Under the pieces are notes generated by a model. The model saw nothing but the letters and a program-made list of their open reading frames with translations. It was not told where the DNA came from and searched no databases. A program made the translations under genes and the position numbers. A stretch of 64,000 nt of DNA, from positions 806,001 to 870,000 of the forward strand of contig NZ_CP120638.1 of NCBI RefSeq assembly GCF_029537235.1, read 5' to 3'. Shown here one piece after another: positions 16,902 to 25,673 of this stretch. Every line of letters begins with the position of its first letter. Position 1 is the stretch's first letter. This DNA comes from Rhizobium sp. 32-5/1 (lineage in GTDB: Bacteria > Pseudomonadota > Alphaproteobacteria > Rhizobiales > Rhizobiaceae).

Positions 16902-18566
16902 TTACATATTCGGATAGACCGGCCCTTCGCCGCCCTGCGGAGGAACCCAGTTGATGTTCTGGTTGGGGTCCTTGATGTCACAGGTCTTGCAGTGGACGCA
17001 GTTCTGGGCGTTGATGACGAACACGTCCTTGCCGTCCTTCTCCACCCATTCATAGACGCCGGCCGGACAGTAGCGCGTAGACGGGCCGGCATAGACGTCA
17101 AGCTCCGAGCGCTTCTGCAGGTCCATATCCCTGACCTTGAGATGCACCGGCTGGTCTTCCTCGTGATTGGTGTTCGACAGGAACACCGAGGAGAGACGGT
17201 CGAAGGTCAGCACGCCGTCGGGCTTCGGATAATCAATCTTCTTGTGCTTGGCCGCCGGCTCCAGCGATTGCGCATCCGTCTTGCCGTGCTTCAGCGTACC
17301 GAAGAACGAGAATCCGAAGAGCTGGTTGGTCCACATGTCGAGACCGCCGAGGCCTACGCCGATCGCCGTGCCGAACTTCGACCAGAGCGGCTTGACGTTG
17401 CGCACACGCTTCAGATCCGTGCCGATATCGGTGGCGCGCCATTCGTTTTCGATCGCGATCGGCTCGTCATTGGCGCGGCCGGCTGCGATGGCCTCGGCAA
17501 TCTTGTCGGCGGCCAGCATGCCCGACAGCACCGCATTGTGGCTGCCCTTGATGCGCGGCACGTTGACGAGGCCGGCGGAACAGCCGATCAGCGCACCACC
17601 GGGGAAGGACAGTTTCGGGACCGACTGGTAGCCGCCCTCGGTGATGGCGCGGGCGCCATAGGACAGGCGCTTGCCGCCCTCGAAAGTGCCGCGGATCGAC
17701 GGATGCGTCTTGAAGCGCTGGAATTCCTCGAAGGGGTAGAGATAAGGGTTCTTGTAATTCAGGTGCACGACGAAGCCGACGGCGACCATGTTGTCTTCGA
17801 GATGATAGAGAAACGAGCCGCCACCGGTCTTCATGCCGAGCGGCCAGCCGAAGGAATGCTGGACGAGACCCAGTTTGTGGTTCTCGGGCTTGACCTGCCA
17901 GAGTTCCTTGATGCCGATGCCGAATTTCTGCGGCTCGCGATCCTTTGAGAGATCATACTTGGCGATCAGTTGCTTGGCGATCGAGCCGCGGACGCCCTCC
18001 CCGATCAGCGTGTACTTGCCGAGCAGCTCCATGCCGCGGGCAAAGCTCGGACCGGGCTCGCCGTTCTTCTCGATGCCCATATCGCCGGTGGCAACGCCGA
18101 TGACGGCGCCCTGGTCATTGTAAAGCACATCGACGGCCGCAAAGCCCGGATAGATCTCGACGCCGAGCGCCTCGGCCTTTTCGGCCAGCCAGCGACAGAC
18201 ATTGCCGAGCGAGACGATGTAGTTGCCGTGATTGTTCATCAAAGGCGGCATGGCGAAGTTCGGCAGGCGGATCGAGCCGGCGGGGCCGAGCAGCATGAAA
18301 TGGTCGTCAGTCACCTTCGTCTTGAAGGGATGCCCCTCCTCCTGGCGCCAGCCCGGCAGCAAGCGGTCGATACCAACAGGATCGACGACGGCGCCCGAGA
18401 GGATATGCGCCCCGACTTCAGCACCCTTTTCCAGGACGACGACCGAAAACTCCGGATTGACCTGCTTCAGTCGGATCGCGGCCGAGAGACCGGCAGGCCC
18501 GGCACCGACGATGACAACGTCGAATTCCATGCTTTCGCGCTCGGGCAGTTCCAGTGGCTCGGTCAT
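16902..18566 (-). CDS. Electron transfer flavoprotein-ubiquinone oxidoreductase
   Basis: The 554-residue enzyme passes electrons from reduced ETF to ubiquinone at the inner membrane, linking fatty-acid and amino-acid oxidation to respiration. The N-terminal FAD dinucleotide-binding motif is VVIVGAGPAGLSAAIRL; the ubiquinone/membrane region lies mid-protein. The C-terminal 4Fe-4S domain has RYCPAGVYEW and NAQNCVHCKTCDIKDP, giving the four cluster cysteines. The start at 18566 (MTEPLELPERE) follows a GGGAG site; the longer frame adds a non-conserved leader. Length and motif order are normal. Confidence 0.96.
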   Translation of the reverse strand: MTEPLELPERESMEFDVVIVGAGPAGLSAAIRLKQVNPEFSVVVLEKGAEVGAHILSGAVVDPVGIDRLLPGWRQEEGHPFKTKVTDDHFMLLGPAGSIRLPNFAMPPLMNNHGNYIVSLGNVCRWLAEKAEALGVEIYPGFAAVDVLYNDQGAVIGVATGDMGIEKNGEPGPSFARGMELLGKYTLIGEGVRGSIAKQLIAKYDLSKDREPQKFGIGIKELWQVKPENHKLGLVQHSFGWPLGMKTGGGSFLYHLEDNMVAVGFVVHLNYKNPYLYPFEEFQRFKTHPSIRGTFEGGKRLSYGARAITEGGYQSVPKLSFPGGALIGCSAGLVNVPRIKGSHNAVLSGMLAADKIAEAIAAGRANDEPIAIENEWRATDIGTDLKRVRNVKPLWSKFGTAIGVGLGGLDMWTNQLFGFSFFGTLKHGKTDAQSLEPAAKHKKIDYPKPDGVLTFDRLSSVFLSNTNHEEDQPVHLKVRDMDLQKRSELDVYAGPSTRYCPAGVYEWVEKDGKDVFVINAQNCVHCKTCDIKDPNQNINWVPPQGGEGPVYPNM

Positions 18567-18883
18567 CTCGTCGTCTCCCGTCACATCCGGATATTTTTGC
18601 CCGGTTTCGTTCCCAATCCTGCCTTCCGTCATGGCAAATACAGCCGAACTTGTCGAGCCAGTCTGCGACGGTAGCCAAGCGCATTTGCGCATGAGTTGAT
18701 GCGGCAAGGATACGAAAATATGACGTGTACGTAAACGTCAAAAATTGATGCGAATTTTTGTTTTTCTCATTGCATCTTTGTTAAGCTGCCCCACCCTTGT
18801 GAGGCGGTCAGCCAGATTGCTATGCTGACGTGTGCTACTATCCAAGGTGATACATTCCAAACTAGCCAATCGGCGGTTCATCA

Positions 18884-19685
18884 ATGCACACTTTATCTCG
18901 CGCAGTCACCACGCTCGAAATGCAACGCGTTGGTTCGGATGGTGAGTTGGTAATGAGTGCCCTCGGGACAGGCTTCTTTTGGAGGCATAATAGCCCAGTG
19001 GCTTATCGTCACCAACTGGCACAACGTTACCGGATTGAATGCGGACACAGGTAAGATCGAAGATCGCAAATTCCACCCGACAAATGTGAAATTCTCTGTA
19101 CTGCAATCCTTGTCAGATGAGGGGAAGCAAGCAAAACGTGTCAATATAACTTCGCCTCTGTACAAAGATGATGAGCCTTTGTGGATCGAACATCCCTCTC
19201 GAAGACAAATTGACGTAGTGGTGATTCCAATTGAAATTCAATCAATTGATCGACTAGTGACCCTTGCCATCAACGAAATCCAACTCGACGAAATTTCCCC
19301 CGTTGTCGGAATGGACTGCTTCATTATTGGCTATCCTAAAGGACTTCGCGGCCTTCATGACACACCAATATGGAAGCGAGCATCAATTGCCACCGAACCT
19401 TCTCTAAATCACAAACGCAAAAAAATGCTGCTTGTTGATACAGCAACCAGGGAGGGAATGTCTGGGTCGCCAGTGGTGTTACGGCATGAAGGCCTTCACA
19501 TCCCAAGCGGAATCATCACTCACGAGAGTGCTTTTGGAACATTCGAAAGTCTTTTAGGCGTCTATTCAGGGCGGATTGGCGTCGATGAAATGGGGGCACA
19601 ACTTGGCAGAGTTTGGAAAGCCGAAGTGATATTGGAAATCTTATCAGAAGGCTTACCGGGTGTTGACCCAGTGTTCGCGTCGTAG
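18884..19685 (+). CDS. Trypsin-like serine protease, accessory (one frameshift)
   Basis: Repaired length is 266 residues with no signal peptide. The triad is visible: His in VTNWHNVTG, Asp in RQIDVVVIPI, Ser in TREGMSGSPVV. The ATG at 18884 encodes MHTLSRAVTTLEMQRVGSDG and reaches GTGFFWRHNS. The rest is in the next frame. Removing one C from CCC at 18994-18996 gives RHNSQWLIVTNWHNVTG. Local GC content is clearly lower than in neighbouring genes and codon use includes many A/T-ending codons, so horizontal acquisition is likely. The 317 bp upstream to the ETF-QO start are AT-rich and contain short inverted repeats but no gene. Confidence 0.75.
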
Positions 19686-19939
19686 CATCCAAAACCTACC
19701 TATAAAATATTTCCGCAAACAGCTATTCGTCGGGAACCCTCGGTCATAGGGAGCACGGTGTTCATGCGCGAACAACTGCGATGATGGCCACACCCATCCC
19801 GCCTTGCTTTGGCCGCCCGCCCATGCCAGAAGGCGCCCTCCGAATATACAAAGCCCTCCGTCACACAGCGCAGTCCCATGCCCGATAGGGCATTTCGCGG
19901 TTGCGCGCGCACGGCTTTGACGACAGGAGACTTCACATC

Positions 19940-21238
19940 ATGGCAACCGCTCTCGGCTTTGATTTCGGCACCACCAATTCGGTTCTGGCGACCGCGCAGG
20001 GCGATACGACGCAATCGCTGAGCTTTACCAGCACGGCCGGCAGCAGCGATTCGATGCGCACCGCGCTGTCCTTCATGAAGCATGCCAAGCTCGGGGCGGC
20101 CGCCGTCAAGATCGAGGCCGGACAGGCGGCGATCCAGCAGTTCATCGACAATCCCGGCGATTGCCGCTTCCTGCAGTCGATCAAGACCTTTGCCGCAAGC
20201 CCGGTTTTCCAAGGCACGCTGGTCTTTGCAAAGCGACATGGTTTCGAGGATCTGATGCGGCTGTTTTTGAGCCGGCTGGCCGATTATGCCGGCGATGGCT
20301 GGCGGGAAGATTATCGCCGCATCGTCGTCGGACGGCCGGTGCGTTTTGCCGGCGCGAGTCCGGACGAGGCGCTGGCGCTGTCGCGCTACAACGAGGCCTT
20401 GTCCTCCTTCGGCTTTCCGGAGGTGCATTATGTCTACGAGCCAGTGGCGGCCGCCTTCTATTTCGCCCAGCACCTGCAGCAGGATGCGACCGTGCTGGTT
20501 GCGGATTTCGGCGGCGGCACCACGGACTATTCGATCATCCGTTTTGAGAGCCATGCCGGACACCTGACCGCGACCCCGGTCGGTCATTCCGGCGTCGGCG
20601 TTGCCGGCGATCATTTCGATTTCCGCATCATCGACACGGTCGTCTCGCCGCTGATCGGCAAGGGCAGCCAGTTCAAAAGTTTTGACAAGCTGCTCGACGT
20701 GCCCTCCAGCTATTACGCCAATTTCGGCCGCTGGAACCAGTTGTCGATCTTCAAGACGCTGAAGGATTTCACCGACCTGAAGCAACTCGTCCGCTCGGCG
20801 GTGGAGCCGGAGAAGCTCGAAGCCTTCATCGATCTCGTCGATCACGACGAGGGCTATCCGCTCTACCAGGCGATTTCAGCCACCAAGATGCGGCTTTCAA
20901 GCGCGGAGGAAACCGAGTTCTATTTCGCGCCGCTTGGCGAAAGCAGCCGCAGGACGGTGCGCCGCGCCGATTTCGAAAGCTGGATCGCGCCGGATCTTGC
21001 CCGCATCGAGGAGGCGCTAGATGAGGTTCTGGTCTCGACCAATACGGCGCCCGCCAGCATCGACAAGGTGTTCCTCACCGGCGGCACCTCCTTCGTGCCG
21101 GCCGTGCGCCGCCTGTTCGAAAACCGTTTTCCGCTCGACCGCATCGAAAGCGGCGGCGAGTTGCTGTCGATCGCCCATGGCCTTGCCCTGATCGGCGAGC
21201 GCGACGACATCGAAAGCTGGACGGCGATGGCGGCGTGA
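19940..21238 (+). CDS. Hsp70-family protein, YegD-like
   Basis: The 432-residue protein contains only the actin-like ATPase domain of Hsp70. Phosphate-1 is ALGFDFGTTNSVLA, the connect-1/phosphate-2 region is VLVADFGGGTTDYSI, and the adenosine motif is VFLTGGTSFVPAVRRLF. It lacks the C-terminal substrate-binding domain of DnaK, as in E. coli YegD. It is probably a cytoplasmic ATPase or chaperone-like protein with an unknown client. AGGAGA 9 nt before the ATG supports this start over an upstream TTG. It is followed at 42 bp by the uracil-DNA glycosylase gene. Confidence 0.9.
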   Translation: MATALGFDFGTTNSVLATAQGDTTQSLSFTSTAGSSDSMRTALSFMKHAKLGAAAVKIEAGQAAIQQFIDNPGDCRFLQSIKTFAASPVFQGTLVFAKRHGFEDLMRLFLSRLADYAGDGWREDYRRIVVGRPVRFAGASPDEALALSRYNEALSSFGFPEVHYVYEPVAAAFYFAQHLQQDATVLVADFGGGTTDYSIIRFESHAGHLTATPVGHSGVGVAGDHFDFRIIDTVVSPLIGKGSQFKSFDKLLDVPSSYYANFGRWNQLSIFKTLKDFTDLKQLVRSAVEPEKLEAFIDLVDHDEGYPLYQAISATKMRLSSAEETEFYFAPLGESSRRTVRRADFESWIAPDLARIEEALDEVLVSTNTAPASIDKVFLTGGTSFVPAVRRLFENRFPLDRIESGGELLSIAHGLALIGERDDIESWTAMAA

Positions 21239-21280
21239 CGGCAAGTCCCTTCCTGCCTGCCGCAGCTTCTGTACAAGGGC

Positions 21281-22197
21281 ATGATGATCGCAACCGACAG
21301 CCTCAGCGCCGCCGAACTCGCCGCCCTTCTGCATTTCCATGCGGATGCGGGCGTCGAATGGCTGCTGGAGGAAATGCCGGTCGATCGCTTTGCCGAATTC
21401 GAGGCAGCCAAGGCGGCGCGGCGCGCAGGCGGCGGCGCAGCCCTGCAAAAACGCAGGGCTCACCCGTCAAGCCAACCGCTGGACGGTCATCCCTTGGCCA
21501 ATCCGGGCAACCGGTTCGGCAGGCGCCATCGGAAAGCGTCGACCGCCGCATGGCATCGCTGCCGGCAAGCCTGGCTGCAGCGGTTGCGATCCCCGACGAG
21601 CAGGCCATCAGCGAGGCGCGGTTTGCGGCGGAATCCGCCCGGTCGCTCACTGAGCTCAAGGCCGCGATGGACGCCTTTTCAGGCTGCAATCTCAAGAACA
21701 GCGCCCGCAACACCGTGTTTGCCGATGGACAGGCCGGCGCGCGCGTAATGGTGATCGGGCCTGCGCCCAGCGGGGACGACGACCGCGACGGTATGCCGTT
21801 TTCCGGTAAGCCAGGCCAGATGCTGGAGCGCATGCTCGGCGCCATCGACCTGAGACGCGACACCCTGATGCTGACCAATGTCATCCCCTGGCGTCCGCCC
21901 GGCAACCGCGTGCCCTCGCCTCGCGAAACCGATATCTGCCGGCCGTTCATCGAGCGCCAGATCGTGCTGGCCGAGCCGCAATATTTGTTGATTCTCGGAA
22001 ATTTTGCCGCGCGCTTCTTCTTCGGCGGCAATGAGACAATCCACAACAGCCGCGGCGACTGGCGTGAGGTGTTGATCGCCGGACGCACGATCCCCGCATT
22101 GGCGACCCTGCATCCGCAGGATCTGATCTCGGCACCGGCCAGCAAGCGGCTCGCCTGGCAGGATCTGCTCGCCTTCCAGGCCCGGATTCGCGGTTAA
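21281..22197 (+). CDS. Uracil-DNA glycosylase, family 4/5-like (one frameshift)
   Basis: Repaired length is about 305 residues. It excises uracil from DNA in base-excision repair. The N-terminal part (IATDSLSAAELAALLHFHADAGVEW) is in one frame. The catalytic part is in another: GCNLKNSARNTVFADG, VMVIGPAPSGDDDRDGMPFSGKPG, TNVIPWRPPGNRVPSPRE and ATLHPQDL. Adding one A to the five-A run at 21447-21451 joins them through the variable linker. The GEAP motif reads GPAP here, a substitution of the usual Glu, and the cluster cysteines are partly retained (GCNLKN, DICRPF). The altered motif makes activity less certain. Confidence 0.83.
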
Positions 22198-22350
22198 CAG
22201 ACCGTCAACCGGGCACTTGCCTCATTTATGAACATTGCATGAAGAAAGCCATGCGAAATGCGCATAGCAGAATCGCGCCATGGGCCATTGCAGAATCTAT
22301 GTTGCATTGCAATATAAGGTCACGGGAGGACTGGAATAAGGAATTGAACC

Positions 22351-22527
22351 ATGACTGCCCGTTTTCGCCCCATGCACAGCACGTTCGAGACGTTGCGCCA
22401 CACAGGCTCTGCCCTGCGCTCGCCGTTCAATCGCTTCGGCTCGGCAGCCAATGAGCAGATGACCGCTGCAGGCTATGCCCGCACAACGCGCCCCGCACAG
22501 ATCTTCGCGGAATTTATCCAGCGCTAA
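22351..22527 (+). CDS. Small basic hypothetical protein (58 aa)
   Basis: The ORF encodes MTARFRPMHSTFETLRHTGS, continues with Arg/Ala-rich helical sequence and ends IFAEFIQR. AAGGAATTG precedes the ATG at 22351 at a suitable distance. There is no membrane segment or signal. A second short ORF with a similar ribosome site follows 80 bp later. No family is recognised. Confidence 0.5.
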   Translation: MTARFRPMHSTFETLRHTGSALRSPFNRFGSAANEQMTAAGYARTTRPAQIFAEFIQR

Positions 22528-22607
22528 GACTGGGCAGCGCTAAAAATCGGGGTGCAGCGCATTGACGCGCGCCCTCCAATGTAATGATGATTTCAAGGAA
22601 TCCGATC

Positions 22608-22754
22608 ATGTCAGCATCCATCCGCTCGCTCCGGGTCCTCTTCGACGATATTGGCACCGCCGTGCGCGCCTCGCGCGAATATACAAGGCTGAGCCAGGAG
22701 GCCCCGTCCGCAAAGACCGATCGCCAGGCGATCAGCAACCTCCTGCCGCATTAA
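22608..22754 (+). CDS. Small hypothetical protein (48 aa)
   Basis: The ORF encodes a helical polypeptide (SIRSLRVLFDDIGTAVRASR) with a polar tail. AAGGAATCC precedes the ATG at 22608, like the ribosome site of the 58-aa gene just upstream. No family is recognised. The two may form a small operon. Confidence 0.5.
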   Translation: MSASIRSLRVLFDDIGTAVRASREYTRLSQEAPSAKTDRQAISNLLPH

Positions 22755-22959
22755 GTCGATACCTTCCGAGATATCCAATGCGCCATCGCCTGTCGCAATC
22801 GACAGGCCGTGTGAATAGCGATAGAGCCACACTCGTTTTCTGATTCCGGAAGCGATGTGACGCGTGGCTTGCTAAAATCCCGCGACATACCGTTCCTGTT
22901 TTTTCAGCGTCGCCGGACGATATTGCCGGGACGCCGCGTCACTGCGCACAGGAGCCGTC

Positions 22960-24234
22960 ATGTTTTCCAGCCTCGCCTCCGTGCTCAGCCTGATGCTATC
23001 GACCCTTTTGATGATGGTCGGATTTGGCCTTGCCAGCTATGTGCTGCCGGTGCGTTCCGTTGCCGAGGGCTGGTCCACCCTGACGATCTCGGTGATCGCC
23101 ACCGGCTATACGCTCGGTTTTACCCTGTCCTGCATCGTCACGCCCAAATTCGTGCTGCGGGTCGGCCATGTCCGGGTCTTCACCGCGCTCATCACACTTC
23201 TCAGCGTCGCCATCCTGCTGTGCGGGCTGGTCGTTGACTGGCGAGCCTGGGTGCTGTTCCGGGCGATTTCCGGCTTTGCGATTTCGGGCAGCTATCTCGT
23301 CATCGAAAGCTGGCTCAACGAAAAGGTAACAAATGAGAACCGCGGCGCGCTGTTCTCGCTCTACCTGATCACCACCATGCTCGGCACCATCGGCGGGCAA
23401 TATCTGGTGCCGCTCGGCGACCCGACCAATTCCTCGCTGTTCATTCTCTGCGGCGTGATCTTCTCACTGGCGCTCCTGCCCACCGCCCTCTCCTCCTCGC
23501 CGCTGCCGGCCCCGCCGGCCCAGGCGAAGTTCGATCTGCCCGGCCTCTATCGGCGCTCGCCGGTTGCCGTGGTCGGCGCGTTCCTTGCCGGTGCCATGTC
23601 CGGCGCATGGCTCAATCTGGGTGGCGTTTTCACGCAGAAGGTGGGGCTTTCGACGGCGGAGGGCGCGACGCTGCTTGCCTCGCTGCTGTTCGGCAGCGCC
23701 ATCTCGCAGATCCCGATTGGCCGCGCCTCCGACAAGATCGACCGGCGCATCGTCATGGTCGGCTGCGGCATCGTCGGCGTCGCCTCCTGCCTTGCCATGG
23801 TGGCGCTCATCGGCTCGAGCGCCGTGGTTCTCTACATCACCGCGGCCTTCGTCGGCTCGGTGCTGTTTCCGATTTATGCGCTGAATGTGGCGCATGCCAA
23901 TGATCTCGCCCGACCCAACGAATATGTCGAGGTTTCCTCCGGCATGATGATCACCTATGGCATCGGCACGATCTCCGGACCCTTGATGGTCGGGCCGGTG
24001 ATGGACCATTTCGGCCCGGGCGCGCTGTTTCTCGTCCTCGCCGTCTATTTCGCGCTTTATGCCGCCTATGCCGCCTGGCGCATCGCGCAGCGCAAGCAGC
24101 ATGATGGGCTTGTCGGGAAAACGGATTTCCAGGCCAACACCGTGCCGCAGCCCGGCACCGAGGCCGTGAACGCCATGAACCAGGCGCCGCGCGCCGCAGG
24201 TCGCATCGAAGACGACACTGCCCCTCTGGCCTGA
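22960..24234 (+). CDS. MFS transporter
   Basis: The 424-residue protein has twelve predicted membrane helices in two halves. The first half contains TPKFVLRVGHVRVF, a form of the loop 2-3 MFS motif, and the second half the equivalent GRASDKIDRRIVMVG. Overall resemblance is to the YcaD/sugar-efflux-like branch. The substrate is unknown. The C-terminal 45 residues are polar and low complexity. The stop codon lies in a 12-bp direct repeat (24228-24239 and 24243-24254). It converges on the EamA transporter gene. Confidence 0.88.
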   Translation: MFSSLASVLSLMLSTLLMMVGFGLASYVLPVRSVAEGWSTLTISVIATGYTLGFTLSCIVTPKFVLRVGHVRVFTALITLLSVAILLCGLVVDWRAWVLFRAISGFAISGSYLVIESWLNEKVTNENRGALFSLYLITTMLGTIGGQYLVPLGDPTNSSLFILCGVIFSLALLPTALSSSPLPAPPAQAKFDLPGLYRRSPVAVVGAFLAGAMSGAWLNLGGVFTQKVGLSTAEGATLLASLLFGSAISQIPIGRASDKIDRRIVMVGCGIVGVASCLAMVALIGSSAVVLYITAAFVGSVLFPIYALNVAHANDLARPNEYVEVSSGMMITYGIGTISGPLMVGPVMDHFGPGALFLVLAVYFALYAAYAAWRIAQRKQHDGLVGKTDFQANTVPQPGTEAVNAMNQAPRAAGRIEDDTAPLA

Positions 24235-24267
24235 ATCTCTTTGGCCTGAATCTCGCGAGCCTGATGG

Positions 24268-25209
24268 CTACCCTTGCGGCGTCACATGCTTGCGCGCGCC
24301 CTTGCGTTCGAGCCCCAACCTGTGTTCCCGGAAAATGATGAAGATGCCGGCGCCGACGACGATCGTGGTCCCAATCAGCATGACGCCGGTCGGCACCTCG
24401 TCGAACAGGACATAGCCGATCCCCATGCCGAGAAGGATCGAGGTATATTCAAACGGCGCGATGGTCGACATATCAGCATAGCGGTAGCTCTGCGTCAGGA
24501 GGATCTGTGCAACCCCGCCGCAAAAGCCGGCCGCCATCAGCAGCAACAAGCTGCTCCAGGGCAGCGGCTGCCAGCCGAAAGGCAAGGTCAGCAGCGAAAA
24601 GCATGAGGCCGAGAGCGAGAAATAGAGCACGATCGTGTGGGTGCGTTCTTTCTGCACGAGCTTTCGCACCAGCACCATGGCAATGGCGCCAAGCGCCGCA
24701 GACAGCAGAACGGACAAGGCGCCAAGCGCCGCAGCCGAACTGGCTGCACCGCCTTCCCCCAGAAGGGTCAGCCGCGGCCAGGTGATGATCATCACGCCGA
24801 CCAGCCCGACCAGAACGGCCGACCAGCGATAGAGGCGAACGGTCTCTTTCAGGAAGATGGCAGCAAAGACGACGGCCAGCAGCGGCATGGCGTAGCCGAT
24901 GGCGATCGCCTCGGGCAGCGGCAGGTGCACCAGACCATAAAAGCCGAAGCTCATTGCAAGAATGCCGATGAAGCCGCGTGTCATATGACCCACAATATCA
25001 TTTGTCTGAAACGCAGTACGCAGATGCCCCTTGAAGGCGAGATAGGCGAGGATCGGCACCATGGCGAAGGCGGAGCGATAGAAGGTAATCTGCCCGGTGG
25101 CGATGTCCGTTCCGGCCGCCTTGATGAAAGTCGCCATGCAGACGAACACCAGAACGGAGAGGACCTTGAGGGCAATGCCCTTCATCGGGTTGATCTGTTC
25201 GGAATCCAT
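24268..25209 (-). CDS. EamA/DMT family transporter
   Basis: The 313-residue protein has ten predicted membrane helices formed by two EamA repeats (GIALKVLSVLVFVCMATFIKAAG starts the first). DMT permeases of this type export amino acids, nucleosides or drugs; the substrate is unknown. The frame is open up to 25314, but the extra 35 residues are polar and unlike the family. The start at 25209 is therefore preferred even though no clear Shine-Dalgarno sequence is present at any candidate start. Confidence 0.85.
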   Translation of the reverse strand: MDSEQINPMKGIALKVLSVLVFVCMATFIKAAGTDIATGQITFYRSAFAMVPILAYLAFKGHLRTAFQTNDIVGHMTRGFIGILAMSFGFYGLVHLPLPEAIAIGYAMPLLAVVFAAIFLKETVRLYRWSAVLVGLVGVMIITWPRLTLLGEGGAASSAAALGALSVLLSAALGAIAMVLVRKLVQKERTHTIVLYFSLSASCFSLLTLPFGWQPLPWSSLLLLMAAGFCGGVAQILLTQSYRYADMSTIAPFEYTSILLGMGIGYVLFDEVPTGVMLIGTTIVVGAGIFIIFREHRLGLERKGARKHVTPQG

Positions 25210-25332
25210 GCGGCGGGCTCGTCGGACTTGCGGCAGCGGGCCGGACATCGGAAGCGACAGGCTGCGATCGGGAAATGACGGCCGGGAATCCGCCGCATGA
25301 GGTAGCGCCGTCATAGTAGCGCGATGATCCGC

Positions 25333-25349
25333 AAAATTGGATCAATTTT
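25333..25349. promoter_or_regulatory. Operator-like palindrome upstream of the EamA gene
   Basis: A perfect 7-bp inverted repeat AAAATTG / CAATTTT with a 3-bp spacer lies 124 bp before the EamA start at 25209 in an AT-rich region. A regulator binding site is plausible; none can be named. Confidence 0.4.
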
Positions 25350-25361
25350 CGTGATGTGTGC

Positions 25362-25442
25362 CTGAAATATTTGATGGCCCGCGCGATTTTCTGGCATCCC
25401 GCTTCACAGTCTTCCCTGCGCGCTGTCTAAAAAATATTTCAG
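25362..25442. repeat. Pair of inverted 11-bp repeats
   Basis: CTGAAATATTT at 25362-25372 and its exact reverse complement at 25432-25442 flank 59 bp in the divergent region between the EamA gene and pepN. They could be two operator half-sites allowing looping. Nothing else is recognised in this 464-bp interval. Confidence 0.35.
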
Positions 25443-25673
25443 CAAGGCTAAAAATATCAGGCAAATTTAAATATTGTTAGGGCGATTTTCGTACATCTGC
25501 GGTCCACTACCGCGGAATGGTTCAATTCGGGACAGTCAGTCGTGCTGTGCTGGCGGGCCGATCTGACAGACAATCCAGGAGATCGCCGTATTATTTCACC
25601 GCGGCGACCTTTTCACCATCACCGGCATCACCTAAAACGTCTGACGTGACGGGTGATGCAAGCAGGACATCCA

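Noticed and set aside
24228..24254. 12-bp direct repeat at the MFS stop codon as an attachment site
   Set aside because: The copies are only 3 bp apart with no integrase or element between them; slippage duplication is enough.
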